Below are positions 48,646 through 56,503 of a stretch of 64,000 nt of DNA, piece after piece. Each line of letters starts with the position of its first letter. The stretch's first letter is position 1. The position numbers and the translations under genes are program-made. The stretch is from a virus. The notes beneath the pieces are model-generated. The model worked only from the letters and a program-made list of their open reading frames with translations, did not search any database and was not told the DNA's origin. The stretch covers positions 1 through 64,000 of the IMG/VR virus record IMGVR_UViG_3300044568_006268; one strand, 5' to 3'.

Positions 48646-48927
48646 TTATAAAGATACTGGCATATTGTACATCATCATGCAATAGAATTTTAATGCATGA
48701 ATATTAGTACCATCGGCATTCGCAATAGCACCTTTTAAATCGTTGTTTACGACGGATTGTACGAAAGAACCACCAGCATAACCTATTTCATGGCGAGTAC
48801 AAATAATAGATGTACCTATATTTACAATGTGTTGTTTATCTTCGTTGCTTAAATTTGCAAAGTTAAGAATGTAATTGTTGGCATATTTATCGAAGTATGC
48901 TTGAACTTGTTTTTTGATGTTTTCCAT
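48646..48927 (-). CDS. Hypothetical protein
   Basis: A 93-residue protein (MENIKKQVQAYFDKYANNYI). The C-terminal part is neutral with small hydrophobic stretches but no convincing transmembrane segment. It lies 2 bases from the BT4734-like gene. I do not recognise the family. Confidence 0.5.
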   Translation of the reverse strand: MENIKKQVQAYFDKYANNYILNFANLSNEDKQHIVNIGTSIICTRHEIGYAGGSFVQSVVNNDLKGAIANADGTNIHALKFYCMMMYNMPVSL

Positions 48928-48929
48928 GA

Positions 48930-49454
48930 TTAAAATATTCTTGAGTTTTCGTTAATATAAGCAGTTGGGTCGTAAGATACAAATTGAATTCTAGCAATAT
49001 CTTTACAGTGGTTATCTCGAATACCACCAGTATCATGTGAGAATGCTTCGGCTATTTCCATTTCGATTTGTTTGTAGGTTTCAGGAGTTGCTTTTGATTT
49101 GATTACAACTTTTAAACCTTTACCTGAAGGAGTAATAAATGTTGCATGAACATAGTTTAACTTTTCGGCTTTAGCCTTTAATGTGATTACATCTTCGACA
49201 TTATCGATATCTAAACAAATTACACCATTGTATTCTTCTAATCCAGCAATTGAACGGTAGTTGAATTGACCGGTTGGCGTAAATACTGGCAGTTTGTCCT
49301 TTTTATGAGATTTTGAAGGATTTTCGTCTTGACGAATTTCTTCGATAATAGATTTGTACTTGTCACTACGAATTTCTTCGATGATAGTAGATAATGTAGA
49401 GACTTCCACCGGTTTGGTGTTTTTGACTGACTTGAAACGTGTGATTTTTAACAT
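48930..49454 (-). CDS. BT4734-like (VirE_N) domain protein
   Basis: A 174-residue protein. The segments KDKLPVFTPTGQFNYRSIAG, LEEYNGVICLDIDNVEDV and HATFITPSGKGLKVVIKSKA match the N-terminal domain of BT4734/VirE-type proteins, which in Bacteroidetes are usually fused to a DUF3987 helicase. Here the domain is stand-alone. It is related to archaeo-eukaryotic primase folds, so a primase-like role in phage replication is possible. The presence of this family points to a Bacteroidetes host. Confidence 0.8.
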   Translation of the reverse strand: MLKITRFKSVKNTKPVEVSTLSTIIEEIRSDKYKSIIEEIRQDENPSKSHKKDKLPVFTPTGQFNYRSIAGLEEYNGVICLDIDNVEDVITLKAKAEKLNYVHATFITPSGKGLKVVIKSKATPETYKQIEMEIAEAFSHDTGGIRDNHCKDIARIQFVSYDPTAYINENSRIF

Positions 49455-49476
49455 AAGTTTGTTTTAATTAGATAAG

Positions 49477-49543
49477 TAAAACTAATCAATTTAGGTGACA
49501 TATGGAAATGTTTATTGATTTATTTTTTGAAAGTTATTAACAA
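49477..49543 (-). promoter_or_regulatory. Dyad promoter for the BT4734-like unit (48-bp spacer)
   Basis: The minus strand reads TTGTTAATAAC (49533-49543), 48 bp later the -7 box TAGTTTTA preceded by TTGAT (49477-49484). It lies between the 99-residue gene and the BT4734-like gene. The first part of the dyad touches the end of the upstream gene. Confidence 0.6.
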
Positions 49544-49544
49544 T

Positions 49545-49844
49545 TTAGTAATTAATCCAAGTTGTTAATTTTGTAGTACCATCTTTCCAAGGCCAGGATT
49601 CCATAGCGGCAACCTCATCGCCATTACAGTATTTATGAATCCATAACCATTGTTCCCAATAATCGTCATCACCTAACACTGAATAGAAACCAAAACATAA
49701 CCATTCGATTTTTAACGAAGGCACAGATTCGCATCTAGGAGTATTGAACTTGTCTTTCCATCTTAATGATTGTTTTCGTACAATAGGAAGCCATGCAAAT
49801 TCGTAGTTCCAATAAAATTGAGATGTTCTTTTTGGTGATTTCAT
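49545..49844 (-). CDS. Trp-rich hypothetical protein
   Basis: A 99-residue protein with twelve Trp residues (QFYWNYEFAWLPIV; WEQWLWIHKY; AMESWPWK). Cellular proteins rarely have so many. It is probably a compact binding protein. It overlaps the next gene by one base. No family is recognised. Confidence 0.55.
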   Translation of the reverse strand: MKSPKRTSQFYWNYEFAWLPIVRKQSLRWKDKFNTPRCESVPSLKIEWLCFGFYSVLGDDDYWEQWLWIHKYCNGDEVAAMESWPWKDGTTKLTTWINY

Positions 49845-50062
49845 TATCTTTCAAGTATTACAAATGAACCAAAATAACCATCAAAAACCTGCAATAGATT
49901 TTCATAATCTCCTGACATCATTTCGTTTATAATTTTTTCTTTGTCTAATCCTAGTTGCTTAGCGAAATTAGAAGCATAACCCATTAGAGCAAATGCATTT
50001 CCATCAGGTCCAGTTAAGTCAATAACAATAGGTCCAGTTTTTTCTTTTTTCTCTCGTATCAT
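49844..50062 (-). CDS. Small conserved phage protein
   Basis: A 72-residue protein. The central IDLTGPDGNAFALMGYASNF followed by helices (KQLGLDKEKIINEMMSGDYE) is a pattern I have met in hypothetical proteins of many large phages, usually in early regions. No activity is known to me. It is 2 bases from a small membrane-protein gene. Confidence 0.6.
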   Translation of the reverse strand: MIREKKEKTGPIVIDLTGPDGNAFALMGYASNFAKQLGLDKEKIINEMMSGDYENLLQVFDGYFGSFVILER

Positions 50063-50064
50063 AA

Positions 50065-50271
50065 TTAATTAAAAATGTAATTGTATAACATAGGTCCGTA
50101 AATAATTGCAGATGATATGAATCCGCAAAATGAAATAAATACTGAAGCGACCATAACTAAATCGTCATTCACTCGATCATTAGTTTTCCTAAACCAGAAT
50201 CCAGGATCGTTGTGATATAGTTGATAGCCAATGTTTCCAATCATAAAAATAATCCAAGGTAAGTGTATCAT
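50065..50271 (-). CDS. Small two-helix membrane protein
   Basis: A 68-residue protein with hydrophobic helices near residues 3-18 (HLPWIIFMIGNIGYQL) and 38-66 (VMVASVFISFCGFISSAIIY). There is no signal peptide. Its role in the host inner membrane is unknown. Confidence 0.55.
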   Translation of the reverse strand: MIHLPWIIFMIGNIGYQLYHNDPGFWFRKTNDRVNDDLVMVASVFISFCGFISSAIIYGPMLYNYIFN

Positions 50272-50273
50272 AA

Positions 50274-50537
50274 TTAAGCTTTATAAAAGTTAAGTTCGTA
50301 GTTTCCTGAATCCATTCGGTACAAAATGACAGTTAAACATTTTTTAGCAAGATTACCAGTTCGCTTTACTATTAGGTCCAAATGATAAAATACGGTTTGT
50401 CCATATGCTACATGTTCGGTCCATATGTTTTCCGGAAATTTGATTTCGTAATGATTTTCATCAATGATAGATTGATATGCATTTTGCAATGCTTCATTTT
50501 GAGTAGCGAAATAAGTAGTTGGTTGGTATTTTGACAT
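50274..50537 (-). CDS. Hypothetical early protein
   Basis: An 87-residue alpha/beta protein (KYQPTTYFATQNEALQNAYQ). It is the first gene downstream of the dyad promoter that follows the tmRNA gene. No family is recognised. Confidence 0.5.
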   Translation of the reverse strand: MSKYQPTTYFATQNEALQNAYQSIIDENHYEIKFPENIWTEHVAYGQTVFYHLDLIVKRTGNLAKKCLTVILYRMDSGNYELNFYKA

Positions 50538-50561
50538 AATGAATTAGTTTAATTTGATATA

Positions 50562-50617
50562 CAAATATAACAAAAAAACTCGATATTAAAAAATATCGAG
50601 TTAAAAGTTATTAACAA
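50562..50617 (-). promoter_or_regulatory. Dyad promoter with embedded terminator hairpin, just after the tmRNA
   Basis: The minus strand reads TTGTTAATAAC (50607-50617), then 37 bp that hold the stem AACTCGATATT/AATATCGAGTT (50577-50602) plus seven T, then the -7 box TATATTTG (50562-50569). The hairpin should end the tmRNA transcript while the -7 box restarts transcription of the small early genes. This copy shows most clearly that terminator and promoter are merged into one module. Confidence 0.7.
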
Positions 50618-50629
50618 AATAACCAGTAG

Positions 50630-51004
50630 TGGACCTAGTGGGAATCGAACCCACGTCTTGGAAAGATGTACAATGTATTCATTCACAGGCTTAGCAATAT
50701 TTTCTAACTTTGCAAAATATAAGGTTGGGTTAACACAGTTCCTTACCTTCAACTAACTGAGTGATATTATACTCCTGACACTAAGGAGTAATCGCTGTCG
50801 AATTTCTGTTCCTGAGTAATCGAGACTCGATTGCTTATGCAGCCATTAAGACTTCACCAGCACCAACGAATGCCATAGCATCTTCGAAGGTCATTGTTGA
50901 CTTGTTGTCATTTAAAAAGTTACATAGGTGATTTAAGAGTTTCCGATGCTAACTCTGCCTGCATATCAAAGAACTGGTCTACCAATCAAAGCCTGGTTAG
51001 GCCC
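50630..51004 (-). ncRNA. ssrA: Transfer-messenger RNA (tmRNA)
   Basis: A 375-nt tmRNA on the minus strand. The 7-bp acceptor stem GGGCCTA (51004-50998) pairs with TAGGTCC near the 3' end (50637-50631), with a discriminator A and no encoded CCA. The T arm GTGGG-TTCGATT-CCCAC is perfect, and the upstream GACGTGGG matches the usual tmRNA 3' domain. The tag reading frame ends ...GGTGCTGGTGAAGTCTTAATGGCTGCATAA, which translates to GAGEVLMAA and stop. A stem AATCGAG-T-CTCGATT follows the stop, and further stems in the middle fit pseudoknots. It should rescue stalled ribosomes together with the phage SmpB (45452-45895). Confidence 0.9.
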
Positions 51005-51012
51005 ATTAGAAC

Positions 51013-51038
51013 TTCGAGTCTAAATCAATAGACTCGAA
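51013..51038 (-). other. Perfect 10-bp hairpin just upstream of the tmRNA 5' end
   Basis: The inverted repeat TTCGAGTCTA/TAGACTCGAA (loop of six) lies between the lipoprotein stop (51045) and the tmRNA start (51004). No T-run follows on the minus strand, so it is not a typical terminator. It could be a processing signal that frees the tmRNA 5' end from a co-transcript, or a weak terminator. Confidence 0.5.
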
Positions 51039-51044
51039 ATTAAA

Positions 51045-51242
51045 TTAATTAGCTGGTGTAGCAGCTGGAGTAGTTGTAGGAGTTACAACTTTTAATGAAT
51101 CAACTTTAGTTGAATCTACTTTTACTGAATCAACTTGAACTGCAGTTGAATCTGTTGAAGTTTCTGTTGTAGCAGTTGTTTGTTTACAAGATACTACTGT
51201 TAATGCAGCAATGATTGCTAGGCTTAAAATTACTTTTTTCAT
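51045..51242 (-). CDS. Small secreted lipoprotein
   Basis: A 65-residue protein. MKKVILSLAIIAALTVVSC has a charged start, a hydrophobic core and the lipobox Cys at residue 19. The mature part is a Thr/Ser/Asp/Val-rich low-complexity string. Small lipoproteins expressed early often block superinfection at the outer membrane (T5 Llp-like role), but this is inference. It lies upstream of the tmRNA and could be co-transcribed with it. Confidence 0.75.
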   Translation of the reverse strand: MKKVILSLAIIAALTVVSCKQTTATTETSTDSTAVQVDSVKVDSTKVDSLKVVTPTTTPAATPAN

Positions 51243-51300
51243 TTCGATTTGTTTTTATATTTATTTAAGTTCTGTCAACATCCATGACAGTTTGGATTAA

Positions 51301-51585
51301 TTATTCAGTGATTACTGGTTGGTATTCAAAGGTATCTAAATTCAGGTTGAATTCGCCGTATTTTGCAAATAAGACAGATCTAAATTCCTCTTCGTCTAAA
51401 CGAATTTGCTCGATTTGCTGAGACATTTCTGTAATTTTTTGAATTAGCTCAGTTTTTTCTCCTTCAATTTTATTTACTTCTTCGCTCATACTTTCAATAA
51501 GTTCGAACATTTCTGAATATCTTTTAATAAAGGATTTTAATTTTTCTATCTCGCTAGGAGCAAGTCTTTTTACTTCTTCTGACAT
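51301..51585 (-). CDS. Coiled-coil hypothetical protein
   Basis: A 94-residue protein with a heptad-rich middle (EKTELIQKITEMSQQIEQIR). It starts one base before the stop of the KTSC gene. A likely oligomeric role; no family is recognised. Confidence 0.5.
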   Translation of the reverse strand: MSEEVKRLAPSEIEKLKSFIKRYSEMFELIESMSEEVNKIEGEKTELIQKITEMSQQIEQIRLDEEEFRSVLFAKYGEFNLNLDTFEYQPVITE

Positions 51586-51815
51586 TATGATTTTTCTATT
51601 TTTTCGAAAGGATATACCTTACTAATTGTTTTATTGAATTCAGCACCTACAGAATCTGACGTTGAAAATTTCACATAATCATCTTCAGTTACTCCATCAT
51701 AACGATACATTGCATCGCCTTTAAAAATTACATAAAGTGATTGTGATTTAAAATCATAACTTGAAGATTCGATTGTAGATGAATCATAAGTAACATTTTC
51801 GGTAGTTTTTCTCAT
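51585..51815 (-). CDS. KTSC-domain protein
   Basis: A 76-residue protein consisting of one KTSC domain: SSTIESSSYDFKSQSLYVIF, KGDAMYRYDGVTEDDYVKF, and the closing TSDSVGAEFNKTISKVYPFE. KTSC domains occur alone or fused to lysyl-tRNA synthetase and are common in phages; the function is unknown. Confidence 0.82.
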   Translation of the reverse strand: MRKTTENVTYDSSTIESSSYDFKSQSLYVIFKGDAMYRYDGVTEDDYVKFSTSDSVGAEFNKTISKVYPFEKIEKS

Positions 51816-51830
51816 GTTTATTATATGTTA

Positions 51831-52097
51831 TTAGTTAGTTCTAGAATCAAATTTAAACTTAATTCCATTTGAAATTCCAAAAGATTTTCGATTTCCTAAA
51901 TGGTGAAGTTTTTGTGCAGTTTCTTGGTCAACAATTTCTATTTGCGAGTATTCGTTTTTCCCTGAAATTATTGTGTGACAGGCTACAGCCTTTGTATCTG
52001 AACATTTAACACAGGTAGTAGTAAAAGGTAGAATTTCTACTCGCTTAGGATGGATTTGTTCGCCACATCCTTTGCAATATTTCGTAGTTTCGCTCAT
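51831..52097 (-). CDS. DksA/TraR-type C4 zinc-finger protein
   Basis: An 88-residue protein. Two Cys pairs (CKGCGEQI and TTTCVKCSDT) with RVEILPFTTTC between them match the C-terminal zinc finger of DksA/TraR. The long coiled coil of DksA is missing. It could bind RNA polymerase secondary-channel partners or nucleic acid; a role in host transcription control is inferred. Confidence 0.72.
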   Translation of the reverse strand: MSETTKYCKGCGEQIHPKRVEILPFTTTCVKCSDTKAVACHTIISGKNEYSQIEIVDQETAQKLHHLGNRKSFGISNGIKFKFDSRTN

Positions 52098-52100
52098 AGT

Positions 52101-52223
52101 TTATTTATTTTCAGTTTCGAATTGATTAGCCGTTTCACTGAAACTAGGTGAGTAATTAGCCATTGATGCATAAGAATTACGAGATTCTTGTTGTTCTTTT
52201 AATTCGATTTGAATAGAGTCCAT
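52101..52223 (-). CDS. Very small hypothetical protein (40 aa)
   Basis: A 40-residue frame from the ATG at 52223 (MDSIQIELKEQQESRNSYAS). It is hydrophilic with no known motif. The start lies 26 bases downstream of the -7 box of the dyad promoter at 52249-52305, the same distance as for the other first genes, and its stop is 3 bases from the zinc-finger gene, which supports it as real. Confidence 0.55.
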   Translation of the reverse strand: MDSIQIELKEQQESRNSYASMANYSPSFSETANQFETENK

Positions 52224-52248
52224 AATGTGATTGTTTAATTTTGATAAG

Positions 52249-52305
52249 TAAAACTAATCAATTTCTACAACATAGAGAAATTTTTCATCATAAAGTTATT
52301 AACAT
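52249..52305 (-). promoter_or_regulatory. Dyad promoter upstream of the small zinc-finger/KTSC/lipoprotein/tmRNA unit
   Basis: The minus strand reads ATGTTAATAAC (dyad 52295-52303), 38 bp later TAGTTTTA preceded by TTGAT (52249-52256). Transcription from here would read the 40-residue gene, the zinc finger, the KTSC gene, the lipoprotein and possibly the tmRNA. It lies back to back with the promoter region of the plus-strand fiber. Confidence 0.62.
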
Positions 52306-52372
52306 ATTATACATACTTTTGGGTATGATATATATTATAAGCAACACCTAGGGCTTAAAACAAATACTACTC
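52306..52372 (+). promoter_or_regulatory. Intergenic promoter region of the plus-strand fiber
   Basis: The 67 bases before the plus-strand fiber hold CTTTTGGGTATGATATATATTATAAGC. A TATATATTATAA-like stretch 30-45 bases before the ATG resembles the late TATATAATAAA element read in the opposite direction, so the fiber could be a late gene. No ribosome binding site is visible. Confidence 0.3.
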
Positions 52373-55354
52373 ATGCCAACAGCAAATTACCCTAATAATC
52401 AAGATTATCGTTTAAATAAGACTCGTCCTCTTACATGGAAAGAAATGGACGATATGTTCAGAAAACCAAATATTTGGATTGGAGATTTTAGTTACGTTCA
52501 AGGAATGGTCGTGATGTGGGATGATTCAGTTCCACCAGTTAATAATGGAGATGATGGAACTTTATCTTTTTGGTTATGTGATTCCGATCACGTATCTTCC
52601 AATACTAATACTCCAGGAATATTAAATAGTCCATGGAGAAGAATAGGTGGATTAAGTGTTCCAGGACCTACAGGAGAATCGGGTGGTCCTATAGGACCTA
52701 CTGGAATGACCGGTGCTACTGGTAGAACTGGAATGACAGGTGCAACAGGTTCTACTGGAATGACTGGTGCGGTTGGACAAACTGGTGCTACTGGACAAAC
52801 TGGAATGACTGGTGCTGTTGGACCTACCGGAGTTGGTTTACCCGGATCTAAAGGTGATACTGGAAATATTGGTGCTACAGGAATGACTGGGTTAGTAGGA
52901 CCAACTGGAGCAGGAGTAACTGGTGCTACTGGACAAACTGGACAAACTGGACCTACCGGTTTCAACGGACAAACTGGTCCTACAGGAATGACTGGTGCAG
53001 GAGAAACCGGTGCTACAGGAATGACAGGAATGACAGGTGCTACTGGAATGACAGGACCTATAGGACCTACTGGTGCAAATGGAATCCCGATGGGTAAACC
53101 ATCTGATGCATTAGATATGTATTACGATGATGATCCGTCTTCACAAGGTTGTAATCCTGGTGATCCGCTCAAACTATCGTTTGATGTAGTACGAACTGGA
53201 GTTACTTCACTTGCATATGTAGTAGATAATTCCGGTATTTCGACTGCAGGAGGTACAAAAATATTAATACAAAAAGAAGGAAATTATTTTATATCGGTAA
53301 ATGTTAATATAAAAATTCTAACTCCGGTCGACGGTAGAGCCGAAGTTTCTTTAAATTTATATTATGATGATACCTCTGGAAGCTATACTAAATTCGACGG
53401 ATTTCAAGGAAATGTTATATTAGATGCAGAAGGTTTAACTCCAACTGGAACATTAAAAGATTCTATTATGATTCAAGGAATTTTTAATGTAGATGCTAGT
53501 TGGATTTCTTCAAACAGAAAAATATATGCCGTATTAGAAAATGCTGCAGCAGGAATTTCTCTTTCATCCATCGTCGTATCACCTATTTCTACTTCATTAT
53601 CTATCATCTCGTTAGAAGGTGGAATTGGTGCTACTGGAGCAGGAGTTGCTGGACAAACTGGTGCTACTGGTATGACTGGATTAGTTGGACCAACTGGAGC
53701 AGGTCAAACTGGTGCTACTGGACAAACTGGTGCTACCGGAGAAACTGGAATGACAGGTGCTACTGGAATGACTGGTCCTACTGGTGCTGGACAAACTGGT
53801 GCTACCGGAATGACTGGTCCTACTGGTCTAGGGTACGATCTTACTTCTTCAATATCTGCTACTGCTGGATTAGGGGTAAAAGTTTTTACCGTAAATAAAG
53901 ATGCATCTCTTTCTGCATTTTCCATTGGAAACCGAGTAAGAGTAAGTTCATCTTTCGTAATTTGGATGGAGGGAGAGATAACATCATATGCAGGAAATAC
54001 CTTAATTGTGAATGTTGATAAAGTAGTTGGTAGTGGTGCTTCTGCGAGTAGTTGGGATATCGACATTGCTGGACTTCCTGGACCTACTGGAATGACTGGA
54101 ATGACTGGTGCTACTGGAAGAACTGGTAGTACAGGAATGACTGGTGCTACTGGAAGAACTGGTAGTACAGGAATGACTGGAGCTCAAGGTCCTATCGGAC
54201 CAGCAGGACCATTTGGTGCTACTGGTATGACTGGATTAGTTGGACCAACTGGATCAGGCACTACATTTATTCATGAAACTGCTACTTTCGTAGATCCTAA
54301 CGGTAGCAACAGTACTGGTGCAGTAGGAGATAAACAAAAACCATTTTTGACGATAGAAGAAGCAATAGGTCAAGCTCGTTCACGAGCAAACGAACAAGGC
54401 GGACCATTTACTATCATCGTATATCCGGGTATTTATGAGGAAAACAAGCAATGGAATTTTGAAAACGACGAAGGAACTATTAAATTTATCGGTCAAGTTT
54501 ATATAGAATTTGATAACCCAAACCCGGTAGATTATTTTATCAAAATGAGTAATTCGTATATTAATTTCGTTGGAGATGACCGAGGGACGAATAATTTCCA
54601 AATTGGCGGTACTTGTAATACTGGAACATATTTAACCATATCTAGTAAATTCGGTACTAATGTGTATTTATTCGATGTTCGAAATACTAAACTTAAACTA
54701 TCAAATATTACAATAGATACAGGATTTTTAGGAAAATTTGGAGTAGATTGGAAATACCCCGGTGGTGGTAGTAAAGTAGATATTGATAATTGTAGAATGA
54801 GATCTATTATACATCCTAATATCGAGGTTTCTGCCGACGGCGCAGTTGATGGTCTTTCTAGATTACCAGATATATTAATTAGAGATTCAATTCTAGCATC
54901 GGCTTTTGGACCTAATATTGGATATTATGCATTTACTAATGGTTTAGAATCTGAAGCTACTTTATTGATTGATAATAGCACAATCTATCAAGATCCTACC
55001 TATGGAGGTTTAGGTAAATTAACACCTGGATTTCCAACTCCAGTAGGAGGAAAATTACCTCACGTAGACAGTTTCATATATTCAACGATGAATCTGGATA
55101 ACCAATTAAGGTTGATATTTTCTGGGACGAAATTCCATATGAACAAATGGTCTCCACCAGCAGAAGGAAGTGGTGGACCTGAAGCTTGCGTACATTTTGA
55201 TAATTCTGGAAATGATTTCAAACATGACACGATGTCAACTTACACTAATACTCGAAATTTTTTAGGAGCCAGCATCTGGACTCATGTAGTTGACCATATA
55301 ACGGAGTTAAAAGGTAGTACGAAATCTCCAATTGAATATATGAACATACTTTAA
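52373..55354 (+). CDS. Collagen-like tail fiber 2, the only plus-strand gene
   Basis: A 993-residue fiber. Residues 1-92 repeat the anchor domain of fiber 1 ([20 protein letters not shown]). Collagen-like Gly-X-Thr rods occupy about 94-235, 418-485 and 562-632, interrupted by beta domains. The last 350 residues form a parallel beta-helix/pectin-lyase-like tip ([40 protein letters not shown] region), unlike the jelly-roll tip of fiber 1. The Thr in the Y position is a plausible O-glycosylation site. It is flanked by early minus-strand genes and its 3' end overlaps the DHFR-like gene by 4 bases. Confidence 0.9.
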   Translation: MPTANYPNNQDYRLNKTRPLTWKEMDDMFRKPNIWIGDFSYVQGMVVMWDDSVPPVNNGDDGTLSFWLCDSDHVSSNTNTPGILNSPWRRIGGLSVPGPTGESGGPIGPTGMTGATGRTGMTGATGSTGMTGAVGQTGATGQTGMTGAVGPTGVGLPGSKGDTGNIGATGMTGLVGPTGAGVTGATGQTGQTGPTGFNGQTGPTGMTGAGETGATGMTGMTGATGMTGPIGPTGANGIPMGKPSDALDMYYDDDPSSQGCNPGDPLKLSFDVVRTGVTSLAYVVDNSGISTAGGTKILIQKEGNYFISVNVNIKILTPVDGRAEVSLNLYYDDTSGSYTKFDGFQGNVILDAEGLTPTGTLKDSIMIQGIFNVDASWISSNRKIYAVLENAAAGISLSSIVVSPISTSLSIISLEGGIGATGAGVAGQTGATGMTGLVGPTGAGQTGATGQTGATGETGMTGATGMTGPTGAGQTGATGMTGPTGLGYDLTSSISATAGLGVKVFTVNKDASLSAFSIGNRVRVSSSFVIWMEGEITSYAGNTLIVNVDKVVGSGASASSWDIDIAGLPGPTGMTGMTGATGRTGSTGMTGATGRTGSTGMTGAQGPIGPAGPFGATGMTGLVGPTGSGTTFIHETATFVDPNGSNSTGAVGDKQKPFLTIEEAIGQARSRANEQGGPFTIIVYPGIYEENKQWNFENDEGTIKFIGQVYIEFDNPNPVDYFIKMSNSYINFVGDDRGTNNFQIGGTCNTGTYLTISSKFGTNVYLFDVRNTKLKLSNITIDTGFLGKFGVDWKYPGGGSKVDIDNCRMRSIIHPNIEVSADGAVDGLSRLPDILIRDSILASAFGPNIGYYAFTNGLESEATLLIDNSTIYQDPTYGGLGKLTPGFPTPVGGKLPHVDSFIYSTMNLDNQLRLIFSGTKFHMNKWSPPAEGSGGPEACVHFDNSGNDFKHDTMSTYTNTRNFLGASIWTHVVDHITELKGSTKSPIEYMNIL

Positions 55355-55824
55355 CCTCTTCGTTTATTATTTCTCTTAATTAAATGGGCATACGACCAAA
55401 TACCTTCATTGGTAAAATTAGTTGGTGCCCATTTGTTCATATCTAATGAAATCCACTCTTCGGTGCCGTCTTTGTTATTTGCAATATACATATGGATTTC
55501 GTCAACTAAAGACTCGAATTGTTTAAATAGAGAGGTGCCACCTAAAACATAAATTGGTCCTTCTGTGTGCAAGTGTAAATCATCCGTATCATGAATTACG
55601 TTTACATTCATTCGCTTCCATTTTCTATTTCTGGTAATCACCCACGTATTACCACCTTTCCATTTAGTAATATCATAGGTTTTTCTTCCAATCAAACATA
55701 CCTCTTTCTTGAGTAAATCTCTAATCAAACATTCATGATGCCAAATCCTTAATCCAAGGTCTGGTACAGTATTTGATTGGTTATCTACTATTGCAACAAA
55801 TATGATTTTTTGATTGTGTAGCAT
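55351..55824 (-). CDS. Dihydrofolate reductase-family protein
   Basis: A 157-residue protein of DHFR length. It has the start ([16 protein letters not shown]), the [10 protein letters not shown] segment that matches the VMGRxTWES region, NTWVITRNR and [12 protein letters not shown] with DEIHMYI. Divergence is strong, so a reductase of another pterin or flavin is possible. DHFR activity would regenerate tetrahydrofolate for the TS/hydroxymethylase homologue. Its tail overlaps the end of fiber 2 in the opposite direction. Confidence 0.8.
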   Translation of the reverse strand: MLHNQKIIFVAIVDNQSNTVPDLGLRIWHHECLIRDLLKKEVCLIGRKTYDITKWKGGNTWVITRNRKWKRMNVNVIHDTDDLHLHTEGPIYVLGGTSLFKQFESLVDEIHMYIANNKDGTEEWISLDMNKWAPTNFTNEGIWSYAHLIKRNNKRRG

Positions 55825-56120
55825 TATTTAATCCATTCTAAATATCCAAAACGTAAAGCCATTGCCGGTGAAAGTGAAGAATTTTCTTGCATAGCTTTTA
55901 GAGCAAAAATAACAACTTCTACTTCTAATTCGTTTCCTATAGCTTCAGTTAACATTGTGCTAATCCACTTCATTTCGTCGTCAAGATCTTCTTCGTAATT
56001 GAATACTGAAAATCCTTCTTCTCTTAACTCATCTTCATCTAACGCATAAATATTGGTAGCCCAAATTAGCTCTCCGTTAGAAGGAGCTTCAAATCTTGCA
56101 GGTATTCTTTTATCGTTCAT
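55824..56120 (-). CDS. Acidic hypothetical protein
   Basis: A 98-residue acidic protein (ELIWATNIYALDEDELREEG). It lies between the DHFR-like gene and another hypothetical gene, with an 11-base overlap at its start. The charge pattern could fit a DNA-mimic inhibitor, but no evidence supports this beyond composition. Confidence 0.45.
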   Translation of the reverse strand: MNDKRIPARFEAPSNGELIWATNIYALDEDELREEGFSVFNYEEDLDDEMKWISTMLTEAIGNELEVEVVIFALKAMQENSSLSPAMALRFGYLEWIK

Positions 56121-56496
56121 CGTAGTGTCTTTTGAATTGTTGAATTAAGAATGGATTAGCCCATTCTTTAAAATCTGGTTTTGTTTCAATTGCAGTAATT
56201 TCTGATAATGAATTTTCATCACCTACTAAAACTAGAGTTTGCCTCATTGAGGTTCCATCTTCCATTATTTTAATAGCCTTATTTGCATCATCCCATCCTC
56301 GTTGAAAGACTCCATCTAACGTACCAATAGCCTTATTAGGTTCATACATTAAATTAGTTAGAGTAGCATTCAAAGTATCAGAGACTGCCTGTTGTCGCAT
56401 TTTGTCGACCTCTTCTTGCGGTACAACATAATCGGTTTTCTCATACCAATAGATTATACCTACTGCTCCTTCTTGGATTTCGTATAATGGATTCAT
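56110..56496 (-). CDS. Hypothetical protein
   Basis: A 128-residue alpha/beta protein (YEIQEGAVGIIYWYEKTDYV) with a mostly helical C-terminus. It is 7 bases from the UvdE gene. No family is recognised. Confidence 0.45.
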   Translation of the reverse strand: MNPLYEIQEGAVGIIYWYEKTDYVVPQEEVDKMRQQAVSDTLNATLTNLMYEPNKAIGTLDGVFQRGWDDANKAIKIMEDGTSMRQTLVLVGDENSLSEITAIETKPDFKEWANPFLIQQFKRHYDER

Positions 56497-56503
56497 GAGT
56501 GTT

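Noticed and set aside
50549-50752. A minus-strand open frame of 67 codons
   Set aside because: It runs through the tRNA-like 3' domain of the tmRNA and the adjacent dyad/hairpin module, so it is a by-chance frame within an RNA gene.
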